Source: JAYGED01 sp046582565
GTDB taxonomy: Bacteria > Pseudomonadota > Alphaproteobacteria > JAAXGF01
Direction of reading: 5' to 3'
Assembly (NCBI GenBank): GCA_046582565.1
Contig: JAYGED010000309.1
Coordinates: 1-21,005 of the forward strand
DNA: 21,005 bases
Shown here: positions 1 through 7,324 of the stretch, piece by piece
Position numbering within the stretch: position 1 is the stretch's first letter
How the letters are laid out: the number at the start of each line of letters is the position of its first letter
The notes under the pieces: model-generated
The model's input: only the letters and a program-made list of their open reading frames with translations
Databases searched by the model: none
Told to the model about the DNA's origin: nothing
Position numbers and translations under genes: made by a program

Positions 1-976
1 TGAGGTTGGAGGGCCCGATGACGCCAATGGCGCCGACGAAATTGGCCTCATCGCCGGCGATCGGGGCGAGCACCATGGAACAGCCCGCAATGCCGAATTC
101 GACGCTCTCGGCGCCGATGAAAATCTTCACGCCGTCGGCGCCATGGGCGAGATCGAGCAACCGCATGAGATCGCGCCGGGTCTCCAGCACGGCGAACAGG
201 CGGCGAATACGTTCGAGATCGCTGACCGCGGTCACATCGTTCAAAAGATTGCCCTGGCCGCGCACGATGAGGATGCCGTCCTCTTCTTCGCCGGCCCAGG
301 TCGCCAACCCGGCCTTGACCACCCTCTCGGTCAGGGTGTCGAGCTGGGCGGTATGCTCATCGAATTCGCGCTGAATGGCGACGCGGGTTTCCTCGATGGT
401 ATGGCCGACAATATGGGCGTTGACGTAATTGGTGGCTTCGACCAGGGCCGACGGCGTCATGCCGGCGGGGATCTCGATGACTCGGTTTTCCACCAGGCCG
501 GACTCGGTGACGATGACGACCAGGGCCCGGCCCGGCGATAAGGGGACAAATTCGAGATATTTCAGGGGAACCTCGGATTTCGGCGCGAGCACCATGCCGG
601 CGCACTGGGACAAGCCCGACAACAGTGAGGTCGCCTCGCCCAGCATCTCTTCATAATTGCGCCCGGCGCCGTCGCATTGCTCATCGATGGCGCGGCGCTC
701 TTCGGGCAAGATATTGCCCACTTCGAGAAGCCCGTCGACGAACAAACGAAGCCCGGTTTCCGTCGGCATGCGTCCCGCTGAGGCATGCGGCGCATAGAGC
801 AGGCCGGCCTCCTCCAAATCCGCCATGACATTGCGGATGGTCGCCGGCGACAGGGCGGAATTCAAGCGCCGCGCCAGGGTGCGCGAACCGACCGGCTCAC
901 CGGTATCCACATAAGCCTCGACGATATGCCTGAGGATTTCCTGGGATCGTTCGTTGATCTCGTTGATCGAAACCAT
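1..976 (-). CDS. hrcA: Heat-inducible transcription repressor HrcA (C-terminus cut by window edge)
   Basis: HrcA represses chaperone operons by binding CIRCE operators; GroEL keeps it active. I translated the minus strand from the ATG at 976 down and found an open frame to the window edge, 325 codons. The N-terminal winged helix is recognisable: 'GEPVGSRTLARRL' (about residues 27-39), then 'SPATIRNVMADLEEAGLL' and 'SAGRMPTETGLRLFVD'. The later part fits the GAF-like dimerisation domain, and the last visible residues, 'VGAIGVIGPSNL', match the family's conserved C-terminal stretch. Family members run about 345-360 residues, so roughly 20-35 are missing. The gene diverges from rph. In many alphaproteobacteria grpE lies downstream, which would be outside this window. 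No CIRCE inverted repeat was seen in its own upstream region. Confidence 0.95.
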   Translation of the reverse strand, partial: MVSINEINERSQEILRHIVEAYVDTGEPVGSRTLARRLNSALSPATIRNVMADLEEAGLLYAPHASAGRMPTETGLRLFVDGLLEVGNILPEERRAIDEQCDGAGRNYEEMLGEATSLLSGLSQCAGMVLAPKSEVPLKYLEFVPLSPGRALVVIVTESGLVENRVIEIPAGMTPSALVEATNYVNAHIVGHTIEETRVAIQREFDEHTAQLDTLTERVVKAGLATWAGEEEDGILIVRGQGNLLNDVTAVSDLERIRRLFAVLETRRDLMRLLDLAHGADGVKIFIGAESVEFGIAGCSMVLAPIAGDEANFVGAIGVIGPSNL

Positions 977-1025
977 AGTTCCGGCGCGGACGCCCTTTCA
1001 ATGATCGATAATGATTGCGGAGAGG

Positions 1026-1054
1026 AATGTAGGGAGCGCACCGCAAGGCGTCAA
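1026..1054 (-). promoter_or_regulatory. Putative sigma70-type promoter of hrcA
   Basis: On the minus strand TTGACG (1054-1049) is followed after exactly 17 bases by TACATT (1031-1026), about 50 bases before the hrcA ATG. The -35 matches 5 of 6 consensus bases, and the spacer is ideal. This is a pattern match only, with no transcript evidence. Confidence 0.5.
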
Positions 1055-1152
1055 CGGGCGCTGGTCTCGCCGGAATCGTTGCACGGGCCACCAATTCTGT
1101 GTACCACAGCCGCACTCAACCTTGATCTTTAGTTTTTGTGGAGACCGTAACC

Positions 1153-1875
1153 ATGCGCCCTTCTGGTCGAGCGCCCCGCGACTTGCGTCCCATCAGCCTT
1201 GAATCCGGCGTTTCCAGATATGCCGAGGGCTCTTGTCTGGTGAAGTTCGGCAACACCCATGTGCTGTGTACCGCCAGCGTCGACAACCGGGTGCCGCCCT
1301 TCCTGCGCAACTCGGGCCGGGGCTGGGTCACCGCTGAATACGGCATGCTGCCGCGCTCCACCCATACCCGCACCGACCGCGAGGCGGCGCGCGGCAAGCA
1401 ATCGGGCCGCACGGTGGAAATTCAGCGCCTGATCGGGCGCTCTTTGCGCGCCGTCACCGATCTTGCGGCCCTCGGAGAGCGCCAGATCAAGATCGATTGC
1501 GACGTGCTGCAGGCCGACGGCGGCACCCGCACGGCGGCGATCACGGGCGGCTATGTGGCGCTCCATTGCGCCCTAGCCGGCCTGGTTGAGCAGAACCTGA
1601 TTGCGGCCCTGCCGCTGAGCGACCAGGTCGCCGCGGTGAGTTGCGGGCTGTACCGGGACACGGCGGTCTGCGATCTCGATTACGACGAGGATTCGAACGC
1701 CCAGGCGGACGCCAATTTTGTCCTCACCGGCCGGGGCGGTATCGTCGAAATCCAGGGCACCGCCGAACATGAACCTTTTTCCCACGAGCAATTTTCCGAG
1801 CTCCTGGCCCTGGCCATGGACGCCATTGTCGAATTGACGGCCTTGCAACGGAAAACCCTCGGTCTCGAGGACTAA
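1153..1875 (+). CDS. rph: Ribonuclease PH
   Basis: RNase PH is a cytoplasmic phosphorolytic 3'-5' exoribonuclease that trims tRNA 3' ends; it forms a ring-shaped hexamer. The 240-residue product starts 'MRPSGRAPRDLRPISLESG', the standard family N-terminus. It contains 'CTASVDNRVPPFLR', 'GWVTAEYGMLPRSTHTR' and 'IQRLIGRSLRAV', then 'LDYDEDSNAQADANFV', which carries the conserved acidic residues. I chose the ATG at 1153 over an in-frame GTG at 1138. It gives the usual length and the family N-terminus, and GGAG lies about 9 bases upstream. It is the first gene of a tight plus-strand run, with rdgB starting 4 bases after its stop. A weak promoter candidate, TTGCAC-17-TACCAC, lies at 1079-1107. Nothing looks damaged. 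Confidence 0.97.
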   Translation: MRPSGRAPRDLRPISLESGVSRYAEGSCLVKFGNTHVLCTASVDNRVPPFLRNSGRGWVTAEYGMLPRSTHTRTDREAARGKQSGRTVEIQRLIGRSLRAVTDLAALGERQIKIDCDVLQADGGTRTAAITGGYVALHCALAGLVEQNLIAALPLSDQVAAVSCGLYRDTAVCDLDYDEDSNAQADANFVLTGRGGIVEIQGTAEHEPFSHEQFSELLALAMDAIVELTALQRKTLGLED

Positions 1876-1879
1876 TACA

Positions 1880-2488
1880 TTGGCCCGCCGGTTCTCTGAT
1901 TCCCGGCTGGTGATCGCCAGCCACAATGCGGGCAAGCTCAGGGAAATCGCTGCCCTGATGACGCCCTTTGGCGTCACTTGCTTGAGCGCCGTCGAACTCG
2001 GCCTTGCCGAGCCCGAGGAAACCGGCAAGACCTTTGCCGAAAATGCGGCCCTCAAGGCGCATCTGTCCGCCGAAGCGAGCGCTTCGCCTGCCCTGGCCGA
2101 TGATTCCGGGCTGGTGGTGGCGGGACTCGACGGGGCGCCGGGCCTCTATTCGGCGCGCTGGGCCGAGACAGATCAAGGCCGTGATTTCAACGCCGCCATG
2201 AGCCGCGTCGAGACCGAGCTCGGCGATAATCCCGACCGCAGCGCCCATTTCATCTGCGTCCTGGCTCTCGCCTGGCCGGATGGCCATTGCGAGATGTTCG
2301 AGGGCCGCATCGAGGGGCAGCTTGTCTTTCCGCCGCGGGGCAGCCTGGGTTTCGGCTATGACCCGATCTTCGTTGCCGGCGGCTACGACATCACCTTCGG
2401 CGAGATGGACCAGAACCTTAAGCACGCCATCAGCCACCGGGCGGTGGCCTTCGCCAAGCTCGTCGCCGCCTGCTTCGAGGGGCCATGA
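1880..2488 (+). CDS. rdgB: RdgB/HAM1 family non-canonical purine NTP pyrophosphatase
   Basis: This enzyme hydrolyses dITP, ITP and XTP to monophosphates and pyrophosphate, cleaning the nucleotide pool. The 202-residue product has the N-terminal 'SHNAGKLREI' (residues 13-22), equivalent to the family S/T-x-N-x-x-K nucleotide-binding motif. It also has 'FAENAALKA', 'ADDSGLVVAGLDGAPGLYSA' with the catalytic acidic residues, 'GSLGFGYDPIF' and 'ISHRAVAF'. The start is a TTG at 1880, preceded by GAGGA. The next in-frame start, a GTG, would remove the nucleotide-binding motif, so TTG is strongly preferred. Its stop overlaps the hemW start as ATGA, implying translational coupling. The rare start codon may keep expression low. 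Confidence 0.96.
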   Translation: MARRFSDSRLVIASHNAGKLREIAALMTPFGVTCLSAVELGLAEPEETGKTFAENAALKAHLSAEASASPALADDSGLVVAGLDGAPGLYSARWAETDQGRDFNAAMSRVETELGDNPDRSAHFICVLALAWPDGHCEMFEGRIEGQLVFPPRGSLGFGYDPIFVAGGYDITFGEMDQNLKHAISHRAVAFAKLVAACFEGP

Positions 2489-3651
2489 GCGCCGATCAGG
2501 ATGGCGGCGCCCTGGCGGTCTATGTCCATTGGCCGTTCTGCCAATCCAAATGCCCCTATTGCGACTTCAACAGCCATGTGCGCGATTACATCGACGAGGC
2601 GCGCTTCTGCGCTGCGACCTTGCGTGAGATCGACCATTTCGCGAGCCTCACGGCGGGCCGGGAGGTCGCCAGCCTGTTCTTCGGCGGCGGCACGCCCTCC
2701 TTGATGGCGCCCAAGACGGTCGGCGCGGTGATCGACCGGGTGGCGCGCAGCTGGCCCTTGAGCCGCGATGTGGAAATTACCCTGGAGGCCAATCCCGGCT
2801 CGGTTGAAGCGGGGCGCTTCGCCGGCTACCGCGCCGCCGGGGTCAACCGCCTGTCCCTCGGCGTCCAGTCCTTCGACGATGACGCCCTGCGCTTCCTCGG
2901 CCGCCGCCATGACGCGGAGCAGGCAAAAGCCGCCCTGGCGCTGGCTCAGGACGTGTTCTCCCGGGTCTCCTTCGATATCATCTACGCCCGGCCGGATCAA
3001 ACCGCCCTGGCCTGGGGCGCCGAACTGGACAGCGCCCTGGACTACGCCACCGAGCATCTGTCGCTCTACCAGCTCACCCTGGAGCCGGGAACGCCGTTTT
3101 ATGACCGAGCCGCGCGGGGCGCCCTGACCGTGCCGGACGGCGACACGGCGGCGGCCCTGTGCGACGTCACCCACGAGCGGCTGATGCGCGCCGGCATGGC
3201 GGCCTATGAAATATCCAACTTCGCCAAGGCGGGCGCCGAATCGCAACATAATCTGAATTATTGGCGGGGCGGCGATTACATCGGCATCGGCCCCGGCGCC
3301 CATGGCCGCCTGACCAACGGCGGTAAAACCTTGGCATCGCGACAGATCAGAACCCCCGAACGCTGGCTCGCAACCGTCGAGGACCAGGGCCACGGCACCG
3401 CCGAGACGGAGACCATCGAGCCCCCCGCGCGCAGCGACGAGCTAATGATGATGGGCCTGCGCCTGACCGAAGGGGTGCGCCTTGATCGACTAAGCCCGCG
3501 CGGCGGCCTGGCCTTCGACGAACTGATCGACGACGCCCGCCTCAAAACCCTGATCGACGGCGGCTTTCTCGAGCAAACCGAAACCCACCTGCGCGCCACC
3601 CCATCAGGCCTGCGCGTCCTGGATTCGGTCCTCGCGGCGCTTCTTGCTTAA
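2485..3651 (+). CDS. hemW: HemW, radical SAM haem chaperone (HemN-like)
   Basis: HemW is a radical SAM protein that binds haem and delivers it to respiratory proteins. It is often mis-annotated as coproporphyrinogen III dehydrogenase. The 388-residue product has 'CQSKCPYCDF' at residues 19-28, giving C-x3-C-x2-C for the [4Fe-4S] cluster. The residue two after the last Cys is Phe, as in HemW, rather than the extra Cys of true HemN. Further family motifs are 'FFGGGTPSL', 'ANPGS', 'RLSLGVQSFDD', 'LYQLTLEPGTPF', 'AYEISNFAK' and 'GPGAHGRL'. The usual 'IYGLPGQT' reads 'IYARPDQT' here, a mild departure. It overlaps rdgB by 4 bases and ends the rph-rdgB-hemW run before a hairpin-rich convergent gap. 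Confidence 0.95.
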   Translation: MSADQDGGALAVYVHWPFCQSKCPYCDFNSHVRDYIDEARFCAATLREIDHFASLTAGREVASLFFGGGTPSLMAPKTVGAVIDRVARSWPLSRDVEITLEANPGSVEAGRFAGYRAAGVNRLSLGVQSFDDDALRFLGRRHDAEQAKAALALAQDVFSRVSFDIIYARPDQTALAWGAELDSALDYATEHLSLYQLTLEPGTPFYDRAARGALTVPDGDTAAALCDVTHERLMRAGMAAYEISNFAKAGAESQHNLNYWRGGDYIGIGPGAHGRLTNGGKTLASRQIRTPERWLATVEDQGHGTAETETIEPPARSDELMMMGLRLTEGVRLDRLSPRGGLAFDELIDDARLKTLIDGGFLEQTETHLRATPSGLRVLDSVLAALLA

Positions 3652-3653
3652 CA

Positions 3654-3727
3654 GCCCGCAAGCGGGCCGCCGGCTTACCCGGCGAAAGTCTGCGTGACGA
3701 TTGAACGCAGGTCGCCCTCGGGCGACC
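3654..3727. terminator. Cluster of four adjacent hairpins between convergent genes
   Basis: Four inverted repeats sit almost end to end. They are GCCCGC-AA-GCGGGC (3654-3667), CGCCGG-5-CCGGCG (3668-3684), CTGCGT-9-ACGCAG (3690-3710) and GGTCGCC-CTCG-GGCGACC (3710-3727). They lie between the hemW stop (3651) and the minus-strand lipoprotein stop (3752). None is followed by a clear U-tract in the direction of either gene: the plus strand has an A6 run after the last hairpin, a T-run only for an antisense reading. Bidirectional termination or mRNA 3'-end protection is the likeliest role. Confidence 0.45.
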
Positions 3728-3751
3728 GCAAAAAACCCAGCCGAAAATCAG

Positions 3752-5197
3752 CTAAAAACCAGCAAAGCTTTTCGGCGCTTCATCGATGGTTTTGGCCCCC
3801 TCAGGGGTGACTTCGAGGACGGCGAGGCCGCGTTCGTTGCCGCCATCCGGGGTGAAGCGGAAAATCCCGTCGACCCCCCGAAAACCACTGCCGTTGGTCA
3901 GGGTATCGGCACTGAAACCCTGGCCGTCGGGCAGCTTCGCCAGAGCCCCCGCCAGGGCCACCGCGTCATAGGCCAGGCTCGCCAGACGCGGCGGGCTATA
4001 GCCGAAATTATCTTCGAAGCGCTTCTCGAAATCGGCCCTGGCGGCGGGTGGCGGGGCGGCAAACCAGCCGCCGAAAAGCGCCGGTTCATGCTCGCCCACG
4101 ACGGATTCCCACTGATAGGTGCCAAGCAGCCGGACCTCGGGCGAATCGATATCGAAATAGGGAAACAGCGGCGCGATAGACAGCAGCCGCGGCCCGCCCT
4201 CGGGCAACAGAACCGCGTCAAAGCCGGCGCCGCCGATGGTGCTGATGCCTTCGAGGCGATCCAACGCGGCCCGTGAAATTTCATCGTCCTGGGCCATGAG
4301 CTGATCCCGTTGGCTCAAAAGCGCCGCGCGGCGGACGTCGTAATTGGCCATGAAACGCACGATATCTTCCACGTCAGCCGCGGTCTCGGCTTCTGCCGGG
4401 AAGAACAGGGGCTCGACCAGAATGCCGCCGATCGCCTGGGTGACCTCGGTCAGCGCCCCGACCATCGACTCGCCGTATGCGTTCGATGGCGCCAGGGCGG
4501 TGAACCATTGCAGTTTTTGGCCGATGGCGTATTCGACCACCCGAGTAACCTGCTGGGCCGGCAGGAACCCCATCAGATAGACGCCGGGCCGGGCCACCGA
4601 GCGATCCGACGAAAAGGCCACCACATTGACCCCGGCGAGCCGGGTGAGCGGCGCCACCGCTGCCACCGAACTTGAGAACAGCGGCCCGAGAACCAGCCGG
4701 GCGCCGGCGGTCAGGGCCTGGTTGGCGGCGCGCACAGCGCCCTCGGCGGTGCCGCCCGTATCACGCGGCAACAGCACGAAATCTTCATTGCCGATATCGA
4801 ACAGGGCAAGCTGTGCTGCCTCGAACAAGGCTTGCCCGAGTTCGGAGGAGGGGCCGGATAACGGCAGCAGCAGGGCCACGGAAACCGGACCCGGCGGCAA
4901 AGCCAGGGGCGGCAGCGTGTAAGGTTCCGGGAGATTGAGAGGCTCGCTGGGCGCGACAGGCTCAACCACGGACACCTCTACCGGCGTGACCAGGACGGGC
5001 GGGGCGACGGGTTCCGGCGGCGGAGCCAGCACCACCGGAGCGGGCGGGGCGGTTGTTATCGGCGGCGCTGTGCTAGATGATGGGCGGCTATGTTGGCAGG
5101 CCGATGCGAAAATCAGGATCGCCAGCATGCCGGCAATCATCCGGGCCCTGCGGAAATAATGCGACCGAAACAGTGATCGGCGGAAAGAGACGACCAT
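3752..5197 (-). CDS. LpoA-like penicillin-binding protein activator, lipoprotein with periplasmic-binding fold
   Basis: The 481-residue product begins with basic residues and a hydrophobic stretch ending in 'IFASAC'. This is a plausible lipobox with lipidated Cys34. A Pro/Ala/Val-rich linker of about 50 residues follows (35-95), then a type-I periplasmic-binding-protein domain: 'VSVALLLPLSGPSSELGQAL' (about 105-124), 'ARLVLGPLFSSSVAAVAPL' and 'LAPSNAYGESM'. Alphaproteobacterial proteins of this layout are annotated as LpoA-type activators of peptidoglycan synthases. In E. coli lpoA lies next to rsmI and yraN, and rsmI and yraN are its neighbours here too, which supports the assignment. The ATG at 5197 has GAGG about 5 bases upstream; Met20 is an alternative start that keeps the lipobox. 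The E. coli N-terminal TPR domain is absent. The gene diverges from rsmI with only 27 bases between starts. An orphan branched-chain amino-acid binding lipoprotein is the alternative. Confidence 0.8.
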   Translation of the reverse strand: MVVSFRRSLFRSHYFRRARMIAGMLAILIFASACQHSRPSSSTAPPITTAPPAPVVLAPPPEPVAPPVLVTPVEVSVVEPVAPSEPLNLPEPYTLPPLALPPGPVSVALLLPLSGPSSELGQALFEAAQLALFDIGNEDFVLLPRDTGGTAEGAVRAANQALTAGARLVLGPLFSSSVAAVAPLTRLAGVNVVAFSSDRSVARPGVYLMGFLPAQQVTRVVEYAIGQKLQWFTALAPSNAYGESMVGALTEVTQAIGGILVEPLFFPAEAETAADVEDIVRFMANYDVRRAALLSQRDQLMAQDDEISRAALDRLEGISTIGGAGFDAVLLPEGGPRLLSIAPLFPYFDIDSPEVRLLGTYQWESVVGEHEPALFGGWFAAPPPAARADFEKRFEDNFGYSPPRLASLAYDAVALAGALAKLPDGQGFSADTLTNGSGFRGVDGIFRFTPDGGNERGLAVLEVTPEGAKTIDEAPKSFAGF

Positions 5198-5224
5198 GAC
5201 ACCTCAAGCCAAGCTGAAAAATCC

Positions 5225-6139
5225 GTGAAAAACGTGAACCAGCCTAGCCATCACGCCGGGGGAAGTAAACTGTCACCGCCCGCCCTGTCCGCTTTGGCCC
5301 CCGGCCTCTATGTGGTGGCGACGCCCATCGGCAATTCCCGCGACATAACCCTGCGCGCGCTCGATCTGCTGGCGGCGGCTGACATCGTCGCCTGCGAGGA
5401 TACCCGAACCACCGGAAAGCTGCTCTTTCTGCACGGTATTTCCGCCCCCCTCACCGCCTATCACGACCATAACGCCCAGCGCGTCCGCCCGGCCCTGCTG
5501 GCCCGGCTTCAGCGCGGCGAGGCGGTGGTTCTGGTCTCCGACGCCGGCACGCCCTTGATTTCCGACCCCGGCTATCGCCTGGTGGTCGAGGCGCAGGCCG
5601 CCGGCATCCCGGTGACCACGGCGCCCGGACCCTCGGCCCCGCTTGCCGCCCTGACCATATCGGGCCTGCCCACGGACCGCTTCTTTTTCGCCGGTTTTCT
5701 GCCCCCTAAGCGCGCCGCCCGGCGCCGCGCCCTCGAACGGCTGGCGCTTATCGATGGCGCCCTGCTGCTGTTTGAATCGACCCGCCGTCTGGCCGCCGCC
5801 CTGGCCGATATGGCCGAGGTGTTGGGGCCGCGCGAGGCGGTGGTGGCGCGCGAATTGACCAAGCTCCACGAAGAAATCAGGCGCGCCCCGCTCGATGCTC
5901 TGGCCGCCCATTACGACTCAGCCGGTGCGCCCAAGGGTGAAATCGTCATTGTCATCGCACCCCCCGATGCAGACGCCGACCAGCTCGACGATGGCGCCGT
6001 CGACGGCCTGCTGCGCGAGGCCCTGGCCACGGATCGTTTGCGCGACGCGGCAGCGCGGGTCGCCCTGGCCACCGGCCTGCCCCGCCGCCGGCTGTATCAC
6101 CGCGCCCTGGAGCTATCGAGAGAAGAGCGCGAGACTTGA
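5225..6139 (+). CDS. rsmI: 16S rRNA (cytidine(1402)-2'-O)-methyltransferase RsmI
   Basis: RsmI 2'-O-methylates C1402 of 16S rRNA in the decoding centre, using SAM. The 304-residue protein has the tetrapyrrole-methylase fold motifs: 'YVVATPIGNSRDITLRAL' (about 29-46), 'CEDTRTTGKLL' (57-67), 'VSDAGTPLISDPGYRLV' (104-120), 'PGPSAPLAALTISGLPTDRF', 'FAGFLPPK' and 'ARELTKLHEE'. The start is uncertain. GTG at 5225 and GTG at 5234 are both in frame and neither has a strong ribosome binding site, while a G-rich GGGGGA at about 5258 precedes only a CTG. The family core begins near residue 27, so the start does not affect function. Its stop shares one base with the yraN ATG (TGATG), which suggests coupling. 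Confidence 0.95.
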   Translation: MKNVNQPSHHAGGSKLSPPALSALAPGLYVVATPIGNSRDITLRALDLLAAADIVACEDTRTTGKLLFLHGISAPLTAYHDHNAQRVRPALLARLQRGEAVVLVSDAGTPLISDPGYRLVVEAQAAGIPVTTAPGPSAPLAALTISGLPTDRFFFAGFLPPKRAARRRALERLALIDGALLLFESTRRLAAALADMAEVLGPREAVVARELTKLHEEIRRAPLDALAAHYDSAGAPKGEIVIVIAPPDADADQLDDGAVDGLLREALATDRLRDAAARVALATGLPRRRLYHRALELSREERET

Positions 6140-6576
6140 TGCGGCCAAACCACGTCAAAGACCACGGCCACGTCAAAGACCACGGCCACGTCAAAGACCA
6201 CGGCCACGTCAACGACCACGGCCACGCCCGCACCCGCGCCTATCGCTTTGGGCTGCTGGCCGAGACGGCCTGTGTATGGTGGCTCAGGGCGCGGGGCTAC
6301 CGGGTGCTGGCGCGGCGCTTCAAGGCATCGGTCGGCGAGATCGACATCATCGCCCGGCGGGGCGCGCTGCTGGCGATGATCGAGGTCAAGGCGCGCCGCG
6401 GGGATGACCTGTCCCAGGCGGTGCCGACAGCGAAACAGCGCCGGCGCATCGCCCGCGCCGCCGAGGCCTTCCTCGCCCGGTCGCCGCGCCTGGCGGGCTG
6501 TGATATCCGCTTCGATCTGATGGTGGTGCGGCCCTGGCGCCTGCCGCGCCATCTCCAGGACGCCTGGCGGCCTTAA
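6139..6576 (+). CDS. yraN: YraN family (UPF0102) endonuclease-fold protein with His-rich N-terminal repeats
   Basis: The 145-residue product contains the UPF0102 core: 'RAYRFGLLAETACVWWLRAR', 'GYRVLARRFK', 'VGEIDIIARRG', 'LAMIEVKAR', 'KQRRRIARAAEAFL' and 'IRFDLMVV'. The D and E-x-K residues in 'GEIDII' and 'IEVK' are the hallmark of a PD-(D/E)xK nuclease fold; the biological substrate of YraN is not established. I prefer the ATG at 6139 (TGATG overlap with rsmI) over the adjacent TTG. Unusually, residues 5-28 are four copies of a hexapeptide, HVKDHG three times and HVNDHG once. They place nine His in the first 29 residues ahead of the conserved core. Normal family members begin near the 'RTRAYRFG' point, so this tail is an extra. 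Confidence 0.9.
   Translation: MRPNHVKDHGHVKDHGHVKDHGHVNDHGHARTRAYRFGLLAETACVWWLRARGYRVLARRFKASVGEIDIIARRGALLAMIEVKARRGDDLSQAVPTAKQRRRIARAAEAFLARSPRLAGCDIRFDLMVVRPWRLPRHLQDAWRP
6151..6222 (+). repeat. 18-bp tandem repeat, four copies, inside yraN
   Basis: The unit CACGTCAAAGACCACGGC occurs at 6151, 6169 and 6187, and with one substitution (A to C) at 6205. The unit length is divisible by three, so gain or loss of copies changes the length of the His-rich YraN tail without shifting the frame. The near-identity of the copies indicates recent slippage expansion. Confidence 0.97.
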
Positions 6577-6607
6577 ATCCGAAAAAACACCCCTGACCTA
6601 CCATATG

Positions 6608-6636
6608 TTGGTTTCAAACACAGGCCGTGCTACTAT
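6608..6636 (+). promoter_or_regulatory. Putative sigma70-type promoter of the BON lipoprotein gene
   Basis: TTGGTT (6608-6613) and TACTAT (6631-6636) are separated by exactly 17 bases, in a locally AT-richer gap downstream of yraN. This places a start site about 40 bases before the lipoprotein ATG. It may also drive gshB. Confidence 0.5.
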
Positions 6637-6680
6637 CCCTTCCTGATACCCATGATTTCCCGTGATGGAGCCTGACGCTC

Positions 6681-7286
6681 ATGACCCGCCGTTCAGCCCT
6701 GGTTTCCTTAACTATTCCCCTGGCTATTGTTCCCTTGGCAGCACTTGCGATTTCCGGCTGCGAGCCGAGCGCCATGGCCAGCGGCGGAGCCTCGGTCGGC
6801 ATCGCCGTCGCCCAGGAGCGCTCGATCGGCGCCGCCGTGGACGATACGATCATCGCGTCGCAGATCGTCTCAAACTTCTATCAGTTCGATATCGAGCTGC
6901 TACGTCTGGTCAGCGCCGAGGTGGTCGAAGGCCGGGTGCTGTTGACGGGCAACGTGCCGAACCCGGTGAACCGCGTCGACGCGGTGCGCGTGACCTGGCA
7001 GGTCGACGGCGTCACCGAGGTTCTCAACGAAATCCAGGTGTCCAACCAAACCGGCCTGAAAGACTTCGCCCTGGATCTCTGGATCAGCACCCAGTTTCGC
7101 ACCAAACTGCTGCTCGATAAGGACATCCGAGCGATCAACTACAATGTGGAAACGGTCAACCGCGTGATCTATCTCATCGGCATCGCGCGCAGCGAACTCG
7201 AACTCAAGCGCATCACCAACCACGCGCGCACCATCGAGAATGTGCAAAAAGTCATCAGCCATGTGCGTATACTGGGCGCGAACTGA
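6681..7286 (+). CDS. BON-domain lipoprotein (DolP/YraP-like)
   Basis: The 201-residue product has a lipoprotein signal peptide ending in 'LAISGC' (Cys27), and then two BON domains (about residues 53-119 and 131-197). The hallmarks are 'VVEGRVLLTGNVPNPVNRVD' in the first, and 'NRVIYLIGIARSELELKRI' with 'IENVQKVISHVRIL' in the second. BON domains bind phospholipid. The two-domain lipoprotein of enterobacteria (DolP, formerly YraP) supports outer-membrane integrity and is encoded near yraN and lpoA, as here. GGAG lies 10 bases before the ATG. Export to the periplasmic face of the outer membrane is inferred. A general osmotically inducible BON protein is the alternative. Confidence 0.88.
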   Translation: MTRRSALVSLTIPLAIVPLAALAISGCEPSAMASGGASVGIAVAQERSIGAAVDDTIIASQIVSNFYQFDIELLRLVSAEVVEGRVLLTGNVPNPVNRVDAVRVTWQVDGVTEVLNEIQVSNQTGLKDFALDLWISTQFRTKLLLDKDIRAINYNVETVNRVIYLIGIARSELELKRITNHARTIENVQKVISHVRILGAN

Positions 7287-7324
7287 GCAAACTATTTTAG
7301 TGCTATCGCCATGAGCCTCGCCCC

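Noticed and set aside
977..1152. CIRCE operator in front of hrcA
   Set aside because: No TTAGCACTC-N9-GAGTGCTAA or close variant is present between hrcA and rph.
6151..6222. CRISPR array
   Set aside because: The 18-bp units are directly adjacent with no spacers and keep an open reading frame, so this is a coding minisatellite.
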